Below are positions 55,501 to 62,453 of a stretch of DNA of 64,000 nt, in pieces; positions within the stretch are counted from its first letter, which is position 1, and the number at the start of each line of letters is the position of its first letter. Location of the stretch: contig NZ_JAGHZZ010000060.1 in NCBI RefSeq assembly GCF_017745095.1, forward strand, positions 141,169 to 205,168, in the 5' to 3' direction. The DNA is from Sporocytophaga sp. Lineage in GTDB: Bacteria > Bacteroidota > Bacteroidia > Cytophagales > Cytophagaceae. Made by a program: the position numbers and the translations under genes. The notes under the pieces are model-generated. The model had not been told where the DNA came from, did not search any database, and saw nothing but the letters and a program-made list of their open reading frames with translations.

Positions 55501-56680
55501 AGATAGAGTAGAAAAAAGAACCAGGGACCTTACCATAAGTCAGGAACGTTATAAAGCTCTTTCTCTTGCGACCAACGATGCTATTTATGATTGGGATTTT
55601 TCTTCCAATACAGTCTGGTGGAATGAAGGATTCAAAAATATGTTCGGTTATGAAACCACAGGTGAGTCCCAGGGTATTGAATCAAGATTTGAGAAGATCC
55701 ACCCTGAAGACAAGCAAAAAATTATTGAGAGTATACAGAACAGTGTTACACAAGGTAAAACTCAATGGCAAGAAGAATACAGATTTGAAAAAGCTGATGG
55801 AAGTTATTCGAATGTGCTCGACAGAGCATATATACTCCATTTTGAAGACGGAATGCCATATAGAGTTATCGGATCAATTGTGGATCTTACTTCATTAAAA
55901 AAGACTCAGCTTGAACTTGAAAAAACAAATAAAAATCTCGTCAGAATTAATGCGGATCTGGACAATTTTATTTATACCGCATCTCATGATTTAAAAGCAC
56001 CCATACTCAATATTGAAGGGCTCATCCAAACAATAAAGTTAGAGGTATTGCCTAATAATGAAGATGAAGATTTTAAATCACTTCTGGAAATGGTCGATAT
56101 ATCAATAGCTAAATTTAAAGAGACTATAAGAGATTTGACTGAAATAGCCAAGGTTCAGAAAGAGATCATAATAGATCAGGAGGTAATTGATCTGAAAGAA
56201 ACTATTGAAGAGACGAGGTTATCTATATTGGATTCATTTATTCAAAATAACGTTACCCTTGAATATAATCTTCAAGTTCCCTTTATTCTTTTCTCAAGGA
56301 AAAATCTTAGAAGTATCTTTTATAACTTTATTAGTAATGGTATAAAGTATAGACATCCTGACAGAGATCCTCACCTTAATATTACCACTGAAACTGTTGG
56401 TGACTTTATTATATTTACTTTCTCTGATAACGGGCTAGGTATTGAAGAAGATAAACTTGACCAGATGTTTGGCATGTTTAAACGTTTCCACGCTCATGTG
56501 GATGGTACTGGAATAGGACTTTATATTGTAAAAAAAATAGTTGAAAATGCAGGAGGAAAAATAAGTGTAGAAAGCACACTGAATGAAGGAACTACATTTA
56601 GAATTTTTCTAAAAGCAAATAGTATTCAGCAACTGAGTAATGATTTAACGAATTCAAAAAAATTTATTAATGGAAAATAG
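52547..56680 (+). CDS. CheB-CheR-PAS hybrid sensor histidine kinase
   Basis: 1377 residues from a GTG start. CheB methylesterase domain 14-190 with the triad Ser22 (GASAGG), His49 (IIQHLSP) and Asp141 (GTGTDGTKG). CheR methyltransferase domain about 210-485 with the SAM-binding VAACSTGEEAYSIAI. A long coiled coil (about 650-730) with repeats such as SNEELVSANEELQSTNEELQ. Three PAS domains follow (about 732-838, 839-958, 1002-1118). HisKA has His1147 in YTASHDLKAP. The ATPase domain has NFISNGIKYRHPD, DNGLGIEE and GTGIGLYIVKK. It has no receiver or membrane segment and is probably cytosolic. The chemoreceptor-modifying domains look intact, but no chemoreceptor is nearby. The last 11 bases overlap the phytochrome gene, indicating coupling. 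Confidence 0.95.
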   Translation: MKPLPIHEESNNSFPIIGIGASAGGLEAIMEFFDNLRQEVNAAFVIIQHLSPDYKSMMPQLLLKHTKMQIHEAQEDIIIEAGCIYVITPSRNITLSNNRLKLHQKKAGKTPNMAIDIFFKSLADERGPNAIGVVLSGTGTDGTKGLEEIRSAGGLAVVQDPKSAKFDGMPKNAIDTGNADMILAVNQMPEEILNFLQDTPGNTIPGRLSDEEETIIHEILNLINKRGGNDFTSYKPSTISRRIAKRMTLNNFRRLIDYKDFLHTNKDELDILAQDFLIGVTKFFRDKDSFTILEKEVIPALFDTNEKEIKIWVAACSTGEEAYSIAILAHEYILKHGLTHQVKIFATDINKTALETASKGIYPTSIEKDISESRLKTWFDKSGDNYRINGHLRKMIVFAQHDLTRNAPYSKIDLISCRNLLIYLNHGLQKNILSKFYFSIKPNRYLFLGTSENIGDLNHEFNELHKKYRIYQKTSNKRKLPTESYGAFGGFTLNNPTLFKFPEASHKPFAFPSAPAPNLTDLLLTHSGFSAVCINENYELTQASGDYEKYIQFKPKHLELNILKIVSEELSIVLGSAIRKAIKHNETITLDRIKLQEENSKRNIQIIISPTTEKKTEKKIYWIFFKELPVIESLKNENTIDLSEQKFITSERIMELEDELIETRENLQTAVEELETSNEEMQSSNEELVSANEELQSTNEELQSLNEELHSVNAEFQIKIKELVELNDDLNNFFKSSDISQIFINRELVIRKFTPISAKQINLIESDIGRPIAHISNNINHPRLIEDIKYVINTQSVLQKEIQSYNNMWYQMKIMPYTKQDQTVDGAIITFVDITYLKSLNNLISGVNNSSLNGIMALEPVKDRNGNITDMCFVLTNSTLEKIFRKKPEALNGKLLKSEFSDIITSELFEKLVMAYETDDSLHTEQYSERQHKWFELSAIKTGETLVITIGDITEKREAELRIREAYEELKKTQQNLQLLNDHLEDRVEKRTRDLTISQERYKALSLATNDAIYDWDFSSNTVWWNEGFKNMFGYETTGESQGIESRFEKIHPEDKQKIIESIQNSVTQGKTQWQEEYRFEKADGSYSNVLDRAYILHFEDGMPYRVIGSIVDLTSLKKTQLELEKTNKNLVRINADLDNFIYTASHDLKAPILNIEGLIQTIKLEVLPNNEDEDFKSLLEMVDISIAKFKETIRDLTEIAKVQKEIIIDQEVIDLKETIEETRLSILDSFIQNNVTLEYNLQVPFILFSRKNLRSIFYNFISNGIKYRHPDRDPHLNITTETVGDFIIFTFSDNGLGIEEDKLDQMFGMFKRFHAHVDGTGIGLYIVKKIVENAGGKISVESTLNEGTTFRIFLKANSIQQLSNDLTNSKKFINGK

Positions 56681-58187
56681 TCCAAGCAAAAAGAATTATG
56701 ATTCGGATTTTTGTGGTAATCTGCCTCTTAATTTTATTAATTCAATACAACCCTATGGTGCACTTATTGTTGTTGAAAAAGTAAGATGGACTATTATACA
56801 GGTAAGTGAAAATATAAAAGAGCTTTTTGGAAAAGAGGTCATAGAGATTATCAACAATCCTCTATCAGCCTTTGTATCAAAGAAAGACTATGAAGCAGTG
56901 TTATTAAAAATCAACGATGATAATTTAAAAGAAAGAGTTCCTTTAAATTTCAGTTTTAATAATTTTGAATGTTTTGCTATTGCTCATTTCAAAGATGGAC
57001 AAGTGGTCATGGAACTTGAAAGAGTTCCGGCAATTAAGAAAGATTTTTCCTACTTATATCAAGATGTTAAATATATTGTCGCCAAACTCAAAAATGTTGA
57101 TAGCATTACTCAGATCAGCAAAATAGCTTGCGAAGAAATTAAGAGAATTTCCGGGTTTGATAAAGTCATGATTTACCAGTTTGATGAATCGTGGAATGGA
57201 CTAGTGATCGCTGAATCAAAAAATGAAGACATGGATGCTTATCTTGGCCTTAGATTTCCTGCCTCAGATATTCCAAAACAGGCGAGAGACCTTTACTTTA
57301 ATAATCCATATAGATTTATTCCGGACAGAAGTTATAAAGCAGTAAAGCTAAATCCTATACTCAATCCTATAACTTTCAGATATACAGACCTTGGAGATTG
57401 CAACTTAAGAGCAGTAGCTCCTGTTCATCTTGAATACCTTCACAACATGAAAGTTGAAACTTCAATGTCAACACCCATAATAAAAAATGATAAGTTATGG
57501 GGCTTAATCTCTTGTCATCATAAAACTTCAAGAGAGATACCCTATGACTTGAGGTCTGCATTTGAGCTCTTGTCCAGCATTTTATCTACCCAACTTGTAT
57601 TGAACGAAAAACAAAACGATTTGCTGGTAACCTCTCATCTAAGTTCAATACAGTCCAGACTTTACAGGCAAATGACCTCAGCTCTTAATTTTACGGACGG
57701 GCTGCTTGAAAACAACAACTTGCTTGAGCTACTTGAGATACAAGGTGCGGTAATAGTTTATAATGGCAAAACAAGAGAATTGGGAAAAACTCCGGCAAAC
57801 TCGTTTATAAAGGAGCTTTCTTACTGGCTGAAAGTAAAAAATATAGACAAAATTTTTCATTCGGACACTACGCTTATTGAGCTTGACGCAAATCACAAAT
57901 ACAAAGAGGAAGCCAGCGGAATAATTGTAATTCCTATATCTGTAAAAAAAGGAGAATACATCGTTGGATTTCGCCCCGAAATCATTCAGACTGTACATTG
58001 GGGCGGCAACCCTGATGAAGCCATTCATTTCGAATCTGATCAGAAAACATATCATCCCAGAAACTCATTCAGCACATGGAAAGAAACAGTTAAAAATACT
58101 TCTAAAGCTTGGACACCCCAGACTTTAAAAGCTGCAGATGAACTTCATAAATCCATCAGTGACATTCTTTATAAAAATCAGAATTAG
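56670..58187 (+). CDS. Bacteriophytochrome photosensory core without kinase domain
   Basis: 505 residues. The PAS_2 domain begins with Cys15 in DSDFCGNLPLNFINSIQPYG, the place of the biliverdin-binding Cys of bacteriophytochromes. The GAF domain has RFPASDIPKQARDLY and LRAVAPVHLEYLHNMKVETS, then LWGLISCHH. The PHY domain includes the tongue motifs GFRPEIIQTVHWGGNP and PRNSF. All chromophore-pocket signatures are thus present, but the protein ends after PHY: there is no HisKA/HATPase or other output domain. The start ATG lies inside the end of the kinase gene. The inferred role is a red/far-red sensor that signals through the co-encoded CheB/CheR kinase. The heme oxygenase downstream would make the chromophore. 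Confidence 0.93.
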   Translation: MENSPSKKNYDSDFCGNLPLNFINSIQPYGALIVVEKVRWTIIQVSENIKELFGKEVIEIINNPLSAFVSKKDYEAVLLKINDDNLKERVPLNFSFNNFECFAIAHFKDGQVVMELERVPAIKKDFSYLYQDVKYIVAKLKNVDSITQISKIACEEIKRISGFDKVMIYQFDESWNGLVIAESKNEDMDAYLGLRFPASDIPKQARDLYFNNPYRFIPDRSYKAVKLNPILNPITFRYTDLGDCNLRAVAPVHLEYLHNMKVETSMSTPIIKNDKLWGLISCHHKTSREIPYDLRSAFELLSSILSTQLVLNEKQNDLLVTSHLSSIQSRLYRQMTSALNFTDGLLENNNLLELLEIQGAVIVYNGKTRELGKTPANSFIKELSYWLKVKNIDKIFHSDTTLIELDANHKYKEEASGIIVIPISVKKGEYIVGFRPEIIQTVHWGGNPDEAIHFESDQKTYHPRNSFSTWKETVKNTSKAWTPQTLKAADELHKSISDILYKNQN

Positions 58188-58216
58188 TTAAGCATCCTAA
58201 CATAACACTACAGATT

Positions 58217-58786
58217 ATGCTTCTTGAAAAAATCAAACAGTTAACCTCCCAAAACCATACTGCTATGGAAAATAGCAATTTAATGAAGCCAATAATCGAT
58301 CGGGAACTTAACCTTGAATCATACAAAAATATACTGATCAAATTTTATGGTTTTTTTCAGCCTCTTGAAAATTCAATAAACAAATTCTCTGATATTCATA
58401 ATTACCTACCTGACTTAGAAACAAGAAGAAAGTCAATGGCATTGAAGGATGATCTTAATATACTTGGCTTTACAGATGAAATCAGCCTTTGCACAGACTT
58501 ACCGGAAATTAAAACTTCCTCCCAGGCCTTAGGATGTCTCTATGTAATGGAAGGATCCACTCTCGGAGGAAGAATAATATCAAGAATAATAAAAGAAACG
58601 CTTTTACTGGATAACGAGTCTGGAGCAAGCTTCTTTAGTGGATATGGAGAAGAGACAAGCAAAAAATGGAAATTATTCTGTGAAGTGTTAACAGATTATG
58701 GCACTACTGCAAATGATGATGGTACAATCATCGATGCTGCAAATGAAACTTTCATTAAATTTAAAAACTGGGTAGAATTAGAATAG
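58217..58786 (+). CDS. Biliverdin-producing heme oxygenase
   Basis: 189 residues of the bacterial BphO/HemO type. The proximal heme ligand is His14 in TSQNHTAMEN, and the distal helix reads LYVMEGSTLGGRIISR. It converts heme to biliverdin, CO and iron. It starts 29 bases after the phytochrome gene on the same strand, a classic pairing that supplies the phytochrome chromophore. Iron acquisition is a less likely role because no heme-uptake genes are near. Confidence 0.93.
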   Translation: MLLEKIKQLTSQNHTAMENSNLMKPIIDRELNLESYKNILIKFYGFFQPLENSINKFSDIHNYLPDLETRRKSMALKDDLNILGFTDEISLCTDLPEIKTSSQALGCLYVMEGSTLGGRIISRIIKETLLLDNESGASFFSGYGEETSKKWKLFCEVLTDYGTTANDDGTIIDAANETFIKFKNWVELE

Positions 58787-58919
58787 AAATCATAATAAAC
58801 TTAACCATAGGATATAAAAAGTTCTAAAACTATAATGAAAAATTAAAACAAATTTATATATTCAATACCTTGTGCTTTTATTACTTTTTTAACTTTTAAA
58901 TCAACTAAACTTAATTGCA

Positions 58920-59309
58920 ATGAAAAAGATTGATAAAATTCTTCTCGTTGATAATGATAATGTAAATAACTTTTTAAATGCCAGGCTCCTTAAAAAGCTT
59001 GAAATTGCTAACGAAATAAATGTAGCGCTAAATGGAAGAGAAGCCATTAATCACCTTAATAAGAGTGCTACCTGTCCTGAGTTAATTCTTCTTGATATCA
59101 ATATGCCTGTGATGGATGGCTTTGAATTCTTGAATTCTTATAAAACGCACACCTCCAGTGATCCGGTAATAGTCGTGCTTACAACATCATCCAATGAAAA
59201 TGATATTAGCAAATTAGAAAACCATCCTTCTGTAATGGGCTATCTTAACAAACCGCTTACTGCAGAAAAAATCAATTCGGTGTTGGAAAAACATTTTAGC
59301 GATACATAA
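58920..59309 (+). CDS. Single-domain response regulator (Rcp1-like)
   Basis: 129 residues, receiver domain only: acidic pocket VDNDN (10-14), phosphoacceptor Asp59 in LLLDINMPVMDGFEF-like context, Thr in VVLTTSSNEND, and Lys in YLNKPLTAE. The acceptor loop has the insertion and pattern of the Rcp1 family, the regulators that pair with phytochrome kinases in cyanobacteria and Bacteroidota. It lies 133 bases after heme oxygenase and is followed by the operon's terminator. Predicted partner: the kinase at 52547. Confidence 0.92.
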   Translation: MKKIDKILLVDNDNVNNFLNARLLKKLEIANEINVALNGREAINHLNKSATCPELILLDINMPVMDGFEFLNSYKTHTSSDPVIVVLTTSSNENDISKLENHPSVMGYLNKPLTAEKINSVLEKHFSDT

Positions 59310-59314
59310 AAAAA

Positions 59315-59340
59315 GCTCCTTTACAGGAGCCTTATTTATT
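59315..59340 (+). terminator. Terminator of the light-signalling gene cluster
   Basis: GCTCCT (59315-59320) pairs with AGGAGC (59325-59330) around TTAC, with A-run before and a T-rich stretch after. Confidence 0.8.
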
Positions 59341-59377
59341 TTTCAGATGCCTTTAAGCAACTTCAGATTTTCAATAA

Positions 59378-61297
59378 TTATTCAACAATCATCAACTCTG
59401 TCCTCCTGTTGATCTGTTTGTTTTCAGGACTATTATTCGGAACAATTGGCTTATTAGGCCCATAACCATTACTTATAAGCCTATCAGCCCTTATACCTTT
59501 TTTAATTAAATATTCAGCTACTGCAGCAGCTCTCTTTTTAGATAACTCCATGTTATATCCCCTATTGCCATCACTATCGCTATGTCCCGATACTTCTAAC
59601 TTTATATTTGGGTATTTTAATAAAAAGTTAAAAACCCTGGTAAGTTCAATCTCAGATTCAGGTCGAAGGGAGGCGTCATTTACGTTAAAGAAAATATTTC
59701 TAAGCACAATGACTGTACCCTTTTTAAGTGGCTTCAGATAGATATCCTCATCAATTTCCTCGTATTTATTAAGACCTGAGACATCAAGATTCTTTGAATA
59801 AAAAGAATAATTATCAGATTCAACTGCAATATTATAATTACGGCCGGTAGGTAAAGCAATGATATATTTACCGGAGCTCTTATTTGGCAAAAATTTACCT
59901 ATAGACTTTTGAGTAGAGTTATCCCATATCTCAATTTTAGCTTCAATAGGTTTTAAAGTCAATTCATCTATTACACTCCCTTTCCATACAACAACCGGAG
60001 CTAGAGCGATACTTCTTTCCAGCATATAGATATCTTTCTCGCCGTTTCCTCCTTCTCTTACAGAAGAAAAGTAAGCCCTTGAATTATCCGCCGACCAGGT
60101 AAAATAAACATCATCATCAGCGGTATTGATGGGATACCCGATATTTTCAGGATTAGATAATATTTCACCGGTTTCGAGATCTATTTCAACTGAAAAAATA
60201 TCAAAACCACCCATTGAGTTATAACTTCTCGAACTAAAATAAAGTGTTTTTCCATCCGCATGAATAAAAGGAGACAGCTCATCATCAGGAGTATTTACCT
60301 GTGGTCCCAATAATATAGGCATACTATACTCTCCGTTACCCTGCATTCTGGCCATATAAATATCAGTACCGCCAACACCACCGCTTTTATTGCTTGTAAA
60401 AAACAAGACTTTATGATCTGAAGACAAACTACCGCTAGACTCCCAGAAAGGCGTATTGATATTAGGCCCGAGATTTTTTGGTGATGACCAGTTTTTCCCA
60501 TCAAGATTACTGATAAATAAGTCTCCACCATTTGAAGTAGCTTTGTATATAAGCATTTGTTGCCCATCAGCACTTAAACCTATACATGCATCATGACTCT
60601 CTGTATTTATCTTACTCCCAACGCCTTCAGCAAGAGACCAGCTCGTATCTTTCTTTGAATAGTAAATATCTTCATAATAGTGAAAATCTTCATGAAGCAT
60701 TTGACCTGTACTATTATCCCTTCTTGATGTAAAATAAAGCATTGATTCATCAGCAGAAATTACAGGGTTATAATCCGGAAATTTAGAATTCACTGTGGGC
60801 CCAAGATTTTTCACTTTAATTTCCAAAGGACTCGCAATTAGTTTTATTCCGTTATGGCAATTTTTGATCAGATTGTCTAGTTCCTGCACTCTGTTTCGCT
60901 CAGATCCCTTTAATTGCTGCTGAAATGCAGTGTAATACGGAATGGCCTCTTTAAAATTATGGGTTAAATGATTTGCTTTACCTAAATAAAAATTAAGCTC
61001 TCGAATAGTACATCCTTTTGATTTGGCATCTTCCAGATATGATAAAGCTTTTGAATAATTTCTCAGCTCACAATTACACGCTCCCAGATAATATTTGATT
61101 CCAGCATTTTCTTTATCAATACTTTCTGCAATAGCAAAATTTTCCATTGCACTTTTGTAATCTCCATCTATAAAAAATGTCAATCCGTATTCAAAATGTT
61201 TTTTTGCTTTTTTGTCAGCAGGAGCCTGCCCCTGGCATACCATTGCAGAAACAATAATAAAGGTAAAGATTAAGATATACTGTTTAATGAATTCCAT
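59378..61297 (-). CDS. PorE-like OmpA/TPR/propeller protein of the T9SS
   Basis: 639 residues with a signal peptide (ending near VCQGQA). Domains in order: TPR repeats (about 26-130, YGLTFFIDGDYKSAMENFA); a PD40/WD40-like propeller (about 165-430, with SADESMLYFTSRRDN-type blades); a carboxypeptidase-regulatory-like domain (about 435-525, WKGSVIDELTLKPIEAKIEI); and an OmpA C-terminal peptidoglycan-binding domain (about 530-639, SGHSDSDGNRGYNMELSKKR). This is the same four-domain order as PorE of Porphyromonas gingivalis, an essential T9SS component that binds peptidoglycan. It may also be one of the paralogues that serve a single substrate. It is the last gene of a cluster with PorP/SprF and a SprB-like substrate; 59 bases separate it from the PorP/SprF gene. 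Confidence 0.88.
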   Translation of the reverse strand: MEFIKQYILIFTFIIVSAMVCQGQAPADKKAKKHFEYGLTFFIDGDYKSAMENFAIAESIDKENAGIKYYLGACNCELRNYSKALSYLEDAKSKGCTIRELNFYLGKANHLTHNFKEAIPYYTAFQQQLKGSERNRVQELDNLIKNCHNGIKLIASPLEIKVKNLGPTVNSKFPDYNPVISADESMLYFTSRRDNSTGQMLHEDFHYYEDIYYSKKDTSWSLAEGVGSKINTESHDACIGLSADGQQMLIYKATSNGGDLFISNLDGKNWSSPKNLGPNINTPFWESSGSLSSDHKVLFFTSNKSGGVGGTDIYMARMQGNGEYSMPILLGPQVNTPDDELSPFIHADGKTLYFSSRSYNSMGGFDIFSVEIDLETGEILSNPENIGYPINTADDDVYFTWSADNSRAYFSSVREGGNGEKDIYMLERSIALAPVVVWKGSVIDELTLKPIEAKIEIWDNSTQKSIGKFLPNKSSGKYIIALPTGRNYNIAVESDNYSFYSKNLDVSGLNKYEEIDEDIYLKPLKKGTVIVLRNIFFNVNDASLRPESEIELTRVFNFLLKYPNIKLEVSGHSDSDGNRGYNMELSKKRAAAVAEYLIKKGIRADRLISNGYGPNKPIVPNNSPENKQINRRTELMIVE

Positions 61298-61356
61298 TTT
61301 TAAATATAACGACTATTAAACTTTATACAAACCAAATAGATTTAGGAAAGACTACA

Positions 61357-62451
61357 CTACCAGACGTAACTTGGTTTACAACCGGTTGTAGGTTTATTCA
61401 CTATTCTATAAGACAAAACGATTTCATGAGTCCCTCGGCTGAACTGACGGATTCGGCTTGTAGTCATATCATAGGAATAACCAATATCAAGCATATTTCT
61501 ATAAGAAACCCCGAACAGAACTATAAAAGCATCCTTTGCTCTCATGGAAGCTCCCGCCCAGATAAGATCTTTATAGTTAAACTTTGCGGTAAAATCTACA
61601 GAAGGGGGAACCCCATAGTTAAACCTGACAATAGCAGAAGGTACTATAGCAAGCTCTTCTGAAAGATTTACTCTATAACCTCCCATTAGAAAATAATGTG
61701 GAGATAATGAACTATTCTGCGTAAAAGCATAAGCGGTTGTATTCTGAAACTTCAATTTGCTACTAAATATCTGATCCATTGAGACTCCGATATAATACTT
61801 CGGAGCATAAACCATCAAACCCACCATAGCATCAGGTGTAATGGTACTGAGATTTCCTGAATTACCGATTGCATTATCAGTAACCGGATTAGCAGATGGA
61901 TTAGCATTCAGTATTATTTTATCAACATCTATTCTGTATTGCTTAATACCAATAAAAGTACCCATTGACATATAAGTTTCGCGGGCCAGAGGAATATGAT
62001 ATGCATAAGATCCGTATATACCAAGTGTACTGAAAGGCCCTATCCTGTCATGCATAATCTGTCCACCGAAACCATGATGTCCTTTCAGCTTGAAGGATGC
62101 AGGAGCAGTAGGATATTTTCTTGTTTTATATCCTAGAGCTTTTTCTACTCCATTTAATGGTTTCTTAAAACCCCTAGTCTTTCTTCTGCTAACAACATCG
62201 ACATCTTCTCTGTTAATTAACTTCTTCCCCTTCTGTCCCTGAATAGTAAGATAATACGTCTGTGGCGCACCATCCAAGCCTACCCACTGGTTTCGGTATC
62301 CCACCTTGGCTTCTACAAAATTATCCGCACCTGCTATGGCAGGATTAATCAGATAGCTGTTCCAGATGTATTGGGAAAATTGCGGTATTTGCTGACCATA
62401 AATATCAGAACAGGCAATTATCAAAAACACTAATATTAAAATTCTTTTCAT
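61357..62451 (-). CDS. PorP/SprF family T9SS outer-membrane protein
   Basis: 364 residues, signal peptide ending near YGQQ (residue 21). The family signature FSQYIWNSYLINPAIAGADN is followed by GYRNQWVGLDGAPQTYYLT, both highly typical of PorP/SprF. The rest is a beta-barrel with Gly/Tyr-rich strands. It begins two bases after the stop of the SprB-like gene, the arrangement of sprB-sprF in Flavobacterium, where SprF is needed for surface attachment of SprB. The inferred partner is therefore the upstream repeat protein. Confidence 0.95.
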   Translation of the reverse strand: MKRILILVFLIIACSDIYGQQIPQFSQYIWNSYLINPAIAGADNFVEAKVGYRNQWVGLDGAPQTYYLTIQGQKGKKLINREDVDVVSRRKTRGFKKPLNGVEKALGYKTRKYPTAPASFKLKGHHGFGGQIMHDRIGPFSTLGIYGSYAYHIPLARETYMSMGTFIGIKQYRIDVDKIILNANPSANPVTDNAIGNSGNLSTITPDAMVGLMVYAPKYYIGVSMDQIFSSKLKFQNTTAYAFTQNSSLSPHYFLMGGYRVNLSEELAIVPSAIVRFNYGVPPSVDFTAKFNYKDLIWAGASMRAKDAFIVLFGVSYRNMLDIGYSYDMTTSRIRQFSRGTHEIVLSYRIVNKPTTGCKPSYVW

Positions 62452-62453
62452 AA

